This document shows positions 43,507-54,770 of a stretch of 64,000 nt of DNA, piece after piece; the first letter of the stretch is position 1; each line of letters opens with the position of its first letter. The stretch is from Cheiracanthium punctorium (taxonomy: Eukaryota; Arthropoda; Arachnida; Araneae; Cheiracanthiidae), in contig JAWZYV010012512.1 of the NCBI GenBank assembly GCA_038373885.1, positions 126,501 to 190,500 of the forward strand, read 5' to 3'. A model generated the notes under the pieces. That model was not told the DNA's origin and did no database searches. It saw nothing but the letters and a program-made list of their open reading frames with translations. The position numbers and the translations under genes are program-made.

Positions 43507-44698
43507 ACAGCTTTAGTATGGTCCCTTTTTGGCGATTTTTTGATTTGGCGACAAAATCTTGCCGCCAACCCAAGTTTGCCTTGCCGATGCCAATTGTAAA
43601 CAATATGGCGGATCGGATGGCGCTGGTTCCGAGATAATTGAGCGTCGCCGTTAATTTTGCTATGATTTATTTTAATGGCTTTTAAATATTTTTATGAAAA
43701 AAAATTAAACAGATAACAAGCTTACATGTACATATAGATTCGGTTTAATAAAATTTAATAACTTTTCTTTTTGTGTGAGGGGGGCTGTGCCCCCCTCAAC
43801 CCCCCCCCTTCTCTTTTTAGTAGATTAAATTAAACAATGCAAACAAATAATATTCTAAAGGCAATACCTCACAAAAATAACAAATAAAAAAGACAAAAAA
43901 ATTAAAATACATTTTAGCATTCTGACAAAAGACTACGTAAGCAAAGTAAAGAACTAATTCAGATCATAACGAACAATGCTTATCTCATACCTTAATTAAA
44001 ATCGCTAAATTGTTTCAATATTGAAATAATAAAATCAAAATATCAAATATTATATTAATAACGGAATTATTTGTTGCTCCTACCATTAACAAATAAACAA
44101 AGGTAATAATAACAAATAAAAACAAACAATGCTTATCACATACCTTGATTAAAATCCCTAAATTATTGCAATATGGAAATAATAAAATCAAAATATCTAA
44201 AATTATTTCACTGTATAAAATATTAATAACGTAATTATTTGTTGCTTCTACCCTTAACAAATAAACAATCGAGAATGAAAATATTAACCTGAAACGTACT
44301 ATCAAAAGAATGTTTATTCATACAAGACTGTATATAAACAGTCAGTATGAACCTGAACATCCATTTTAAATTTCAGTAATAATTAAATAATAAAATTTAA
44401 TCTAAAATAAAGCCATTAAAATAAAACCATAAAGCGTAATGTCGGTTCCACCACTCGAAGCTCCCGCGCGAAATACTAGCAAAGGGGTCTCCAAAAGTTT
44501 AATAAAGGAACAAACGCTCCTGATTCGCTCTAGGCACAGACAAACTTTGGCTCTAGGAAAACGTTAGCGAAACCGTGACGTCACGGATGAATCTACTGCT
44601 CCGGATCATCAGACGGCGGGTTACCATATTGGCATCCTTTATCGCGCCAAAAAAGTCGCCCAAAATAAAGCGCGCCAAAGGGACCATACTAAAGCTGT
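43507..44698 (+). mobile_element. 1.2-kb TIR element, copy 1 of a facing pair
   Basis: ACAGCTTTAGTATGGTCCC (43507) and its exact complement (to 44698) bound it, with TGGCGATTTTT/GCGCGCCAAA inside. Near its left end is a GTGAGGGGGGCTGTG...CTCTTTTTAGTAG block shared with copy 2. Two 150-bp stretches near 44020-44260 repeat each other. No gene. Confidence 0.8.
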
Positions 44699-44733
44699 AC
44701 CGAGACAATCTCACACTCCCTCGACTAGCGGTT

Positions 44734-45967
44734 AAAATATTTTGGTTAATTCCTAGTTTATGGTGCTTCTTGGCGATTTTCCAAAAATCGCCAATTTGGC
44801 GCGTTTTCCCGTCTTGTCTCTGGGAGCCAAGATGCTCCCAAAGACACTACGGGAGAACGCACCCAAACTAGCGATAAATACACAAAATAAGCAAATTAAA
44901 AAGCATAAATATTGAAGTTTTAAAGAACAAAAATTATTGTACTTACATAACTTGTTGAACAACTGATTTTTTATTTTATTTAAATAATCATATTCGTCGT
45001 CTCATAAGTCATAGTGGATTTTTTTTTTAATTTTTATGTTTGTGGATACTATTTTAGAAGAGATTTTCTGTAATCTAAAACGAATTTTAAAATCTAAACA
45101 CTAAACCATAAACCTAAAATCAAAACACTAATCATAAACCATTCAGGTAAAGCAATTTTCTGAAATCTAAAACCGATTTTCTGAACTCTAAAATTTTCTT
45201 TTAGCTGCAATCAGTCGTTCTTTCGTAATCCATTCAAGAAAAAAAGATTTTTTTGAAATCTAAAATGAATTTTCTAAAATCTAATGCTAAAATTTTTCGT
45301 TTAGCCACAACCATACACCATGCAATTTAGCAAAGCACGCTTACCTTCTCTCAAAAAGCATATAATCCACAGTGAAAATCCACAAACACAATTAACGGAA
45401 AAGAATTAGTTTATCAAAAAAAAAACGGATCCGAAAACGTTTGTCGTTAACCCCTCGGAGTTTCCATAAGAAATGGCTTTTGGAATTCAAACCAACCGCC
45501 GCGCATGCGCTCCGTTAACACAACGTATCAAAAGATTCTCGAACCAAAACTAAAATATACCATATATGATTCTGCTCCCATACAAACACAGCTGCGCATG
45601 CGTTAAATCGAAGAAACGAAACGACGTAACTCATGTAAAGCAATACTAACAACATTGACTAAAACATCTCACAAGTGCTTACATGTACTTATAGATTCGG
45701 TTAAGTAAAATTTAATTACTTTTTATGTGAGGGGGGCCTGTGCCCCCCCTCAACCCCCCCCTTCTCTTTTTAGTAGAATAAATTTAATAATGTAAACAAA
45801 TAAGAGTTCCATCAGAGGCAAAAACGTGCACTACAAAAACAAAATGGTGGATTTCCACATGGTTTCCAGAACGCAAACTAAAGTCGCCAAGGTTGCCAGA
45901 ATATACCTGTTATCGCCTCCTTGGCAAAGAAGCACCATAAACTAGGAATCAGCCAATATTTTGAAAG
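44734..45967 (-). mobile_element. 1.2-kb TIR element, copy 2, opposite orientation
   Basis: TTCCTAGTTTATGGTGCTTC with its exact complement near 45930-45950; similarity extends outward (AAAATATTTTGG versus CAAAATATTGG). The ATAGATTCGGTT...GTGAGGGGGG block lies at its right end, so it faces copy 1 only 35 bp away. Interior repeats GATTTTCTGAAATCTAAAA are local. No gene. Confidence 0.75.
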
Positions 45968-47786
45968 CGTAGTATACTTGGAAGAGCTTGGATATTTGCT
46001 ACCAATGGCTGGCAGCTTTTAATTCTTTGGTGATTGCGAATGAGCATAATCAGTGCCGGATTAAGACAGTGCGGGGCCCGTAGCAAATGTTACCAAGGGG
46101 CCCCATGTTCAGTGACGCACCCTTATTTATTTATTTATTTTGACGGAAAGAGGTTCACACTCACATGTGACCTCCCCTACCCCACAATTAAAATTATATG
46201 AAATATTTTGTTTAAAAAAATCTTAAGAGGCTTGTATCTTTTCTAAATAGCATACTCTATATAATAAATAATAAAAATTCGGATAAAACATTCACTATCG
46301 TATTACGTTCAAATGTTTTTGCAAGATATAATAATCTTGTGATCAAGGGATATATAATAATAGTGATCAAGTAATTTCTGAGTTTCTTTGTGGATCAAGA
46401 GTATCCGAAAATTCTCTTTGTTTTAATTTGCCTGGGGTTATGGCTTCTCGGATACTCCGACCGTCTTGTCTTTGTTCTAAGATCTTCTCGGTTCTAATTA
46501 TTTTATTTGAACGAACGTACTGACATTCGCGTCTTGCCCTGTGGTTTCGACCGGCCAAAATCGAATCTTTTATATTTAACGTGATTAACTTCCGTGATTA
46601 ATAAGATAATTTATTGTAATTGTGGATTCCCCAGTTATAAAAAAATGATTTACACACATTCTATATATTATTATTGATTTAAAAAATAATTCGCCTTTGT
46701 TTAAATATTGTAAAATGTAAAATAAATAATTAAATAAAAACAAAGCAATCCCACTACCAAAAGCCTTCAAAGATGGCTTACACCCTACTCTGTACACCTT
46801 CGAATTTTGCCAAAGCCACCCGCCTTTACTCTAAAGCAAAAGAACTTTGGGGCTGCCCAACATCCGATTAAAATACCATCCTCATATTTACTGCAAAAAA
46901 AAAATAATAATTTTATGTCTAATATTTACATAAAAATTATTGTTTCGTGGGGGAATATCTTTATTATGGAGCCCGTTTTTCCTACATTCCTATGGATCTC
47001 AGCTCTCGGGAAAATGTTGAAGGTCAACTTGCTTTCCAGAGAACATTTTCAGAAATAGCCACAGATATTTCCGTTCTATTGGATCATTTTGAGAAGCTTG
47101 ATTACAACTTCATTAAAAAATTCATTCGACTAAAAAGCCCCTGAAATGACCGGGTCAGATAGGCTACAGCCTAATGAATAATCCGGCCCACTGACCAATT
47201 AATACAATTTTGTGGGTGGAGACTTGGATGGAAGATTCACATGCATATCCATTATATGGAAATAAGTTGGGATTATTTACATTAATATTTTTTCTCGGGA
47301 GGGCCGGTCGCCTCCTCCGATCCTCTCTCTTTAATCCACCCTTGATCAGACCCCGAGTCTGTTCTCTTGTTTGGCATTTAGTTTACTTTCTCTATTTTGT
47401 TTATTTCTGGCTTCATTCTTCAAATAACGACAAACATGTAACATTATTGGTAAGGAATACATTTTCTAAACGCCATAGGTGGGTGGTCCAAGGATCTGCA
47501 TACCCCCTCCTCCGTTTGTCCGAGTTTGCTTTTAGTCAACAAAAAAAGATAATTATACAACATTTCGTTCTGTCTTTTTTTTTTATTTAAAATTCTGCCT
47601 TTCCCACCTTTCTGACGCTCCCTGAATTTTTTTTTGACTACTGAGTTATTTGTTCCACAGTATTGTTAAATATACTCTTGTGTGTGTTCTTATTTCTGAT
47701 TTTAGAATACTCATTCAGTTTCGCCTAGGTAATGAGTTAACTAAATAATGCAGGCATGAAACAGCTACATTAAATATATATATATA

Positions 47787-48900
47787 CAGTCGAGTCTCGC
47801 TTATCTGACATAAACGGGTCGGCACAATGTCGGATAATAGGGAGGAGTCAAGAAAAAGCCTCTTAATTTTTATACGTACATATGTTATATTATACATTAT
47901 TATCTTGCATCATAATCACGCTCTAAAAATACATGAAAACAACGGAAAAAATGAATTTAAAAAATAAACTTACATATTATCTTTTTCTGAATTTAAGGGC
48001 GCTGTATGTTAAAGTTCAATCCTGTCAGGACTTAAAGAATTTTTTTTATGGAAGTCTGTTTTCATGATGAGTGCCGTTTCTTCACTGCAAAATCTCGCCA
48101 TCTTTGCAACACCAGTATGTCAATTCCTGTAGCTTCTTCTTGTTGTTCAATGTATTGAATTGCAGTCTGTAGAGCCTTCAGTCCATCGTATGTGAAATTC
48201 TGCGACGCTTAACAGTTGGTGTTTGATCTTCATCTTCATTTTCGTTGCCATTGCAGTTTGCAAAAGCGACAGTTTCTCCATGAGTTATTTCATGCTGATC
48301 ATCAGCCTTTATCTAACTTTTGATTTCTTGCAAAGATACATCCTCCCACCCAGGAATTCGTTGTACTATAGGTAGAATCGTTTCTTCGGCTTCATCTGTG
48401 CTTTCCGTGTCCATATTTTCATCATTATGAAACAGATTTTTCCATGATTTAACAATTGTCTGAGCCCTTACATCAGCCCAGGCCCCTACAACCCAATAGG
48501 CAACATCTTTCACACTAACGCGTTTCAATTTGTCAATCATGTCTCGCCCTTCATGATTTCTTCTATCACTGTAGATAGGAGCTTACTGAGATAGTTCTTT
48601 TTAATAGTTTCCGTGTTTCGCATCCAATGAAAAATTTTCGATAGGTCAGTTCCTGGCAAAAGAGAAACAGTATATCGAAAAGGGGGGCGGGGTAGGCGAT
48701 GGGAAGACACAGAGTGTTTTTTTTTCGTCGTATAGTGAAGGTGTAAAAATCAAAACATGACCATTATAGATTTTTTCGGATAAAAAATGTCATCTCTGCA
48801 CTGGATCAAACACAGATTTTGTAGCTGCCCGTCGCTTTGTCAGACATCGGATACTACTGTATGTCGGATGAACGAAGGTCAGAAAAGCGAGACTCTACTG
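47787..48900 (-). mobile_element. pogo/Tigger transposon, internally deleted
   Basis: CAGTCGAGTCTCGCTTATCT (47787) and AAGCGAGACTCTACTG (to 48900) are inverted, flanked by TA. GTCGGATAA/GTCGGATG subterminal motifs occur at both ends. At 1.1 kb it is about half a full Tigger; only the C-terminal part of the transposase remains. Confidence 0.9.
48313..48540 (-). pseudogene. Tigger/jerky-like transposase C-terminal fragment
   Basis: MIDKLKRVSVKDVAYWVVGAW, then IVKSWKNLF, matches the region after the DDE domain in TIGD/jerky proteins (xxIKDVVYxVAxAWxxV...TIxxSWxKL). Upstream catalytic residues are absent, and the sequence 3' of it is acidic. Dead remnant. Confidence 0.8.
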
Positions 48901-50977
48901 TATATATATTCTTTCAATGAGTTGTCTACAACTGATTTACAGTTCCACTATATAGAGCTTCAAAAGTTCCCTTATCAAAAAAAAAAAAAAAAAAAAAGAA
49001 AGAAAGAAAGAAAAGAAAAGAAAGAAAAAATTACAAGATTTATCTGTTGCCTTAAAAAACAAGAAAGATAAATCATGCCAAACACGCATATTATAAAATA
49101 CTTTCGAATGCAAAAATATTTTTTCCACAAATTTGGCGATGTATTTTCCTTAAGACTGGCGAGATTTCGTAGATAAGAAAATGTTGTATTATCAGTATAA
49201 ATGCAATTTTATGAGACCCTATAAAAGACCTTTAATTTTTTTTAAACGTTTAACTGAAGAATATAAAAATTTTATACTCATTGTCTTGTGCTAGAAATGT
49301 ATTAGTGTCTCTCAAATGTATTGGAATTCTTTTGAGTGCTCCTTAAAAGAACTATTCATAATACAGACGTCAGTCTCAATGGAGAGCATTATTTTGAGAG
49401 CCTTAGTAATATATATGCCAATCCGGTCCTGATTATTTGTTTAAAATAGATGCCTGTCTCTAAACTGCCATTGACCATACTGCATTGAAATTATTTTGAG
49501 TGCTCCCGAAGAAAAACTTTTAACTATACAGACACTATTTTCGATGGAAAGCTTCATCTTGTAATCCTTAATAACATTCAATTTTGTTTCATTTCAAAAA
49601 GCAGAATATCTCTAAAACTAGAAGTCAACGCCCGTTGTGAAGGCAATTACAACGGGCGGTAGAAAACCATTTTACGAAAATATGTCTTCATTCAATATAT
49701 TTAATTTTCATCCATCTAAAATAAATAAGTTCATATTCAATTTTTATTACAGACCCAAATCGAATTTCATGCTCTTCTGGAAACGCGCGGAATCTTTTCG
49801 CAGTCGAAAGCTTTCGTTTCGTGTACACAACAATTCAAATATCCAGCAGATGATTTATTTGTGAAAAAAAAATAATAAACTGTGTAATCTGGAAAAATTA
49901 TTTTTACCAAATTGGTATCCCCAATTGTATGACGTAGTTTTCACTTGAAATAGGTAATTTTGTCCCGCAAATGATTCATTTTTTTGACTCTCGAAATGAA
50001 ATGGTGCTGAAAATAGGGAAATATCGCTTAAAAATGAGGGAACGGTCGGATTTTCAGATTTTTAGGATAGAACAGATTGTTTTCTGTATTTTTTTACGTA
50101 GTTGTGAAAAATTTCAAGCGGATCGTACAAACGGTAAAGAAGTTATTAGGCTTTTTGCCCTTGACTTTGTAATCTTTTTGCAGTAATGGCGGAAAACTTT
50201 TTTTCTTAAAGTCAGGGATCAGCGCAACTATATAGTAGGATGATACGCTTTAAAGAATAACTTCCCATAGAGTGCAATGTATTGGGAATATTTTGAGTGC
50301 TCCTATAGAAAAACTACAAATGCTACAAAGACCATTTTCAATAGGGTACATGGTACAGTAGATAAGAATAACATATATAAATTTTGTAGAAATCGATGCA
50401 TATTTACCCTAGTTTGAGCAAGGATGGACAGACGGAAAAACCGAAATCATAAACACTTTTCTACCTCGTTGGAAAGTGTTAAAAAAGCTGGATCTAGGGG
50501 GTGAGAGAACGAAAACTTTCAAGGTAAAGACGCGGGGCCCGTAGCATTTGCTACTTCTGCTATATTGTTAATCCGGCACTGAGCATAATCAATAGTCATT
50601 TCCCATTAAGATTAAAACAGCACACTAAAACAGTTCTGCTTATATTTTTATGCATAACCCTTGATACAGAAAGTCTAATTTCCCAAGTTTCTCAACTGGC
50701 ATAGGTTTGTCATTTATTACAGTGTCTAGTACAGCTTGTCAAGAAAAAAAATTATCTAAAAAATTTTCAAGTGCCTGAAATAAGTAGTTGTATTTATGTA
50801 CCAAAATCGCATGATTTTTTTTGGACTACTGTCTTTACTATATATACAGGAGGTTCTGTAAATTTGTGGAGCTGTCTGGTTTGCTGGTAGTGATACAATA
50901 AATTAATGCACATAAAATCCTGTTGAAATTTAGATTTTGACGATTGAACTATTTTTTTAATACAGCATTACATGGGA

Positions 50978-51140
50978 GATATTTACGTATTTTCCTGGCA
51001 GTCTGCCAAGACGAGTGATTTTTTGCCACGATAAATGCCGGACACATGAAATTATTGATGGTTCGGAATATGATTGGCAACAGTTTGCCAGCACATTTGA
51101 CAAAAAAATAGTTTGGCAGGAATTACCGCTGGGATAAATT
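50978..51140. mobile_element. TTACGTATTATCC MITE, copy B
   Basis: TTTACGTATTTTCCTGGCAG left and CGCTGGGATAAATT right, with GCCAAGACGAGTGATTTTTT inside. It shares about 40 bp of left flank (GACGATT...TTTAATACAGCATTACAT) with copy D, so one was copied with flank. Confidence 0.72.
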
Positions 51141-51458
51141 GAAAGTACCACATGGGATTTGAAAGTTATCATTGCGGCAAAATATTTCACACCTTCTGCT
51201 TGAAATTATTGCTTCAAGATGATTGCTTTAAAATAATTTCCAAACTAAAAGATCTGTATCTACAGATATGACAACATTGTTTTCATTAGAGTGCAAGAAT
51301 CTCCCTTTTTTTTTTTTTTTTTTTTTTTTCCCTGCTAAAAAATTATTACTGAAAGAAATTTGAGCACCCCACAAATCGGTTTCATTCAGAGCAAAATTTT
51401 CGCATTTCAAAAGATTCAGGCACTTTTTTGAAAATAGTTGATCACTGTTTTCATTTTA

Positions 51459-51635
51459 CGGTACTTACATATTATCCTGGTGGCCATTCCTGCCAAACTA
51501 TTTTTTCATCAAATGTGCTGGCAAAGTGTTGCCAATTGTACTCCAAACTAATCAATAATTTAATGTGTTCGGCATTTATCTTGGTGAAAAATAGCTCGTC
51601 TTTGCCGACCACTGGGATAATACATAAGTACCCAT
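51459..51635. mobile_element. TTACGTATTATCC MITE, copy C
   Basis: GTACTTACATATTATCCTGG to CCACTGGGATAATACATAAG; opposite orientation to copies B and D. Nearly full length compared with copy A at 24610. Confidence 0.8.
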
Positions 51636-51652
51636 TTTTCATAAAGTGATTA

Positions 51653-52035
51653 GTGAAACTTGGATAATTTGAACTTGTTTAATTTGAAACAGTTGCCTGG
51701 CGCTTAGAAATCTTTCATATTTATCTCTTCTCTTTGAGAGAATATATGTAATTTGAATTTTTGGATTTTGAACTATTGTTTGACGATTAAACTATTTTTT
51801 TAATACAGCATTACATAGGAGGAACATACGTATTATCCTGGCAGTCCGCCAAGATGAGTGATTTTTTGCCAAGATAAATGCCAGACACCTGAAATTATTG
51901 ATGGTTTGGAATATGATTGGCAGCAGTTTGCCAACACATTTGATGAAAAAATAGTTTGGCGGGAATGACCACTGGGATAAATCGACTGGGATGTATCTCT
52001 TGTCCCTTTAACTTCGAATTATCCAAGTTTCACTG
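51653..52035. mobile_element. Tigger-type MITE with copy D inside
   Basis: GTGAAACTTGGATAATTTGAA left and TTCGAATTATCCAAGTTTCAC right are inverted repeats of pogo/Tigger type; a TA follows the right end. The TTACGTATTATCC MITE copy D (51821-51980) is inserted in it. Confidence 0.75.
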
Positions 52036-52453
52036 TATATGCAAAATTCTCTATTTCATTCTTTACCTATTATTCTTATTTATGGATTCCCTCTTGAATG
52101 CGATTCGTCCCACAATAGGAATACACAAAAGTGTTTATCTCAACCATTATTTAAAAATATCACTCAGTTTTGGGGGAAGGGTGAGAAATTCTTAGTCATT
52201 TTCCCCCCCCCTAATGAGAACACTGGACAACAGATGATTAGTTTTTATATCTGTATGCATTGATAAGAGCCAAATGATTTGCATTTTCTTATAAGCAGAT
52301 TAAAAACAAATCATCCATTTTTATATCCGTATTCACGGACCTAGCTTTTTACTGATCCAACAATTTAAAACAATCATATACATTATATTTTTAAGTTGGT
52401 GATAAAAAAAGGCAAAATCATAAAAGACGGTGCGCACCCCATGTAAACACGGT

Positions 52454-52497
52454 GACAGTCGCTGGAGCTTGGCAGTTGCCAAGCTCCAGCGACTGTC
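52454..52497. repeat. left terminal hairpin, perfect 20-bp stem
   Basis: Arms 52454-52473 and 52478-52497 are exact complements with AGTT loop. The mate at 56395-56443 has the same stem with one bulge and extends to GGCGACAGTCGCT. Confidence 0.92.
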
Positions 52498-53239
52498 GCC
52501 AACCATTTTGCACGATCAGCAAAGTATTTTAATACATTTTTAAACTTGCACATTATTTCATTAACAAAAACATTAAAACAAAATACAACGCCCATATTTA
52601 ACCAAAAGAACATCTGCAAATTCAGTAACAGGCAATTTAAAATGAGCAAACAGTGGACCGTTTTTAACTAAAAAAACTGCAGTGGATTAAGCAACCTAGT
52701 TGTACAGTAGGGCGGAGCGTAAAAAAAATTTTTTTTGATTTTGTTTTTGCCCTAATGCTAAAAAGTTGTGTGCTGGTGGGTATGTCACGTGCAAAATTTT
52801 AAGGAAAACAAAAAATATCTTCCGGTTCCAAAATGACCATGTTTTTTAACAGATTTTTATTACAAATGCTTTTTTCTATTTTCTTGTACGCAGCTCGTCA
52901 TTTTGTTTATAAATAAAACTCAGAATTATAAATAAAATGTCAGAACTAGTACTCAAAAGGAAGTTACCACAAATAGATTGTAGTTAGTGTAATGCGTGCG
53001 CAAACGTAGATGTTCTGCTGTTTTCACTGTCCAGTCACAATCAATGTCTCCTTCATTTAGAGGGTGAATTCCATTTCGTATTTTTATTCAAGAGTGTTTC
53101 TCTTTGCTTTTGTTCTCGAGCTAGTGATTATTTTTTATAATCGTGCATTCTAAATTAGTTAAATATTAATAATACTGTATGATTTAGCAATTATTTGAAA
53201 GAAAACAATAATGCAGAGTAGAAGCAATGTATTTTTCCA

Positions 53240-53941
53240 GTGTTTGGCACTCCAACAGAGTTAAATTGTCATATTTTGCCAACATATAGGGATGTAATGA
53301 AATATTATTTGTTGGTGCGAATTGATTTTAAAGAAAAGTTGAGCAAAGCCAATCCAAGTACTTCAGAAATCGCAGATAAAGTTGCAGAGAGAATGGAAGA
53401 AATTTGGCGCACAGCATCTCTGCCATTTATTTAATGCCAACGTATAGTACAGATGATTCGATCATACAATGAAAAATACAAGAACATAAAGAAATATTTT
53501 GGTGTGAAAAAACTGACAACCTCAACTTTAGAAACGAAGCTTATAACCTCCCAGGAAGACCCTGAGAAGCTGTTCGACATTTCTTCCTGTAAATGTGTTT
53601 CATTTGATAAATGTTCTTGGCCAAATTCTAAAAGAGTTCATGAAATTGAAAAACCTCGTCTTATAGACCAAAGAATACTTAGGCAAATGTCCATAGGTGC
53701 AGTTGATTTAAAAGAAACTTTAAAAATGAGAAAGCGAGATGATAGAAAGCAGAAAGAGACAGAACGAATGATTCTTAAAAGAAACGTTTCTTCATCTTCT
53801 ACTCAGTCTAGGATTGCTAATCCTGATCAAGATTCTGATGATTATCGTAATTCTGATAATGACATGGATTGTTTCAAGCCTTCCTCTCATACAGCCAGTT
53901 TGATACAATCTGAAAGGAAAAAGACACCACGATCAAACTGA
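53240..53941 (+). CDS. unrecognised transposon ORF, two frames
   Basis: Two adjacent frames, 53240-53434 (LPTYRDVMKYYL, then PSTSEIADKVAERMEEIWRTAS) and 53453-53941 (MIRSYNEKYKNIKK, LFDISSCKCVSFDKC, DQRILRQMSIGAVDL, basic coiled tail). The break between them (stop at 53432, change of frame by 53453) may be a frameshift in one original protein. It resembles a protein recurring in arthropod genomes next to such TIRs, with a Cys-containing C-K-C...KC segment, but I cannot name its domain. No catalytic triad is visible. The end is low-complexity Ser/Asp-rich. Confidence 0.55.
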
Positions 53942-54007
53942 TACGCAGCAGTAGCTATAGCTTGTGATAGAACTGGAGTTTCAGATGAGGCTGGAGGAAT
54001 TATTATA

Positions 54008-54305
54008 AGTTTCTTTTAAGAATCATTTGTTCTGTCTCTTTCTGCTTTCTATCGGCTCGCTTTCTCATTTTTAAAGTTTCTTTTAAATCAACTGCACCTA
54101 TGAACATTTGCCTAAGTATTCTTCAGTCTATAAGACGAGGTTTTTCAATTTCATGAACTCTTTTAGAATTTGGCCAAGAACATTTATCAAATGAAACACA
54201 TTTACAGGAAGAAATGTCGAACAGCTTCTCATGGTCTTTCTGGGAGGTTATAAGCTTCATTTCTAAAGGTTGAGGTTGTCAGTTTTTTCAACCAAAATAT
54301 TTCTT
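54008..54305 (-). pseudogene. inverted partial copy of the 53.5-53.8 kb ORF
   Basis: Reverse complement of 53495-53785 with scattered changes, joined directly to the complement of the left terminal repeat. The segment equivalent to about 52846-53490 is missing from this arm, so the arm is a deletion derivative. Confidence 0.85.
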
Positions 54306-54460
54306 TATGTGGTCATTTTGGAACCGGAAGATATTTTTTGTTTTCCTTAAAATTTTGCACATGTGACCTACCCACCAGTACACAACTTTTTAGCACTAGG
54401 GCAAAAACAAAAACAAAATTTTTTTTTTTTACACTCCGCCCTATTGTACAGCTATGTAAA

Positions 54461-54770
54461 CTAGGCAACCAGTGGACTGTTTTTAACTAAAAAAACTTCA
54501 GTGGATTAAGCAACCTAGTTGTACTGTTTTGTAAACTAGGCAACCAGTGGACCGTTTTTAACTAAAAAAACTTCAGTGGATTAAGTAACCTAGTTGTACA
54601 GCTATGTAAACTAGGCAACCAGTGGACCGTTTTTAACTAAAAAAACAACAGTGGATTAAGCAACCTAGTTGTACAGCTAATGTAAACTGGGCAAACACTG
54701 GCCCTTTTTCAACTCAAAAAAACATCGGTGGATTAAACAACCTAGTTGTACACCTCATATAAAGTCAGTA
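54461..54770. repeat. 75-bp tandem array, left arm
   Basis: CTAGGCAACCAGTGGACCG...AACTTCAGTGGATTAAGCAACCTAGTTGTACAG, starts at 54461, 54536, 54611 and about 54687. The inverted equivalent with about six units is at 55895-56345; one unit fragment lies left of the nested element (about 52645-52704). Confidence 0.9.

Larger units (their letters stand above)
46051..50581. mobile_element. 4.5-kb hAT element, TSD AGCATAAT
   Basis: CAGTGCCGGATTAA (46051) and TTAATCCGGCACTG (to 50581) are exact inverted repeats, with GCGGGGCCCGTAGCA also present just inside both ends (both in the same orientation). AGCATAAT is exact at 46043-46050 and 50582-50589. No hAT transposase was recognised; small ORFs (46367-46558, 46947-47144, 47210-47590) have no domain. 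A Tigger element sits inside, and the ACTCAAAA-type dispersed repeat occurs at 49300-50330. Confidence 0.92.
52705..54446 (+). mobile_element. 1.7-kb TIR element nested in the foldback, TA duplication
   Basis: CAGTAGGGCGGAGCGTAAAA (52705) and its near-complement (to 54446) bound it; TA at 52703-52704 and 54447-54448. Left 52705-52845 and right 54306-54446 are inverted copies. It carries ORFs at 53240-53941 and an inverted partial copy of them at 54008-54305. Confidence 0.85.

Noticed and set aside
44015..44305. Tandem-looking minus-strand ORF as a membrane protein
   Set aside because: Low-complexity hydrophobic string produced by two related AT-rich repeats inside a TIR element.
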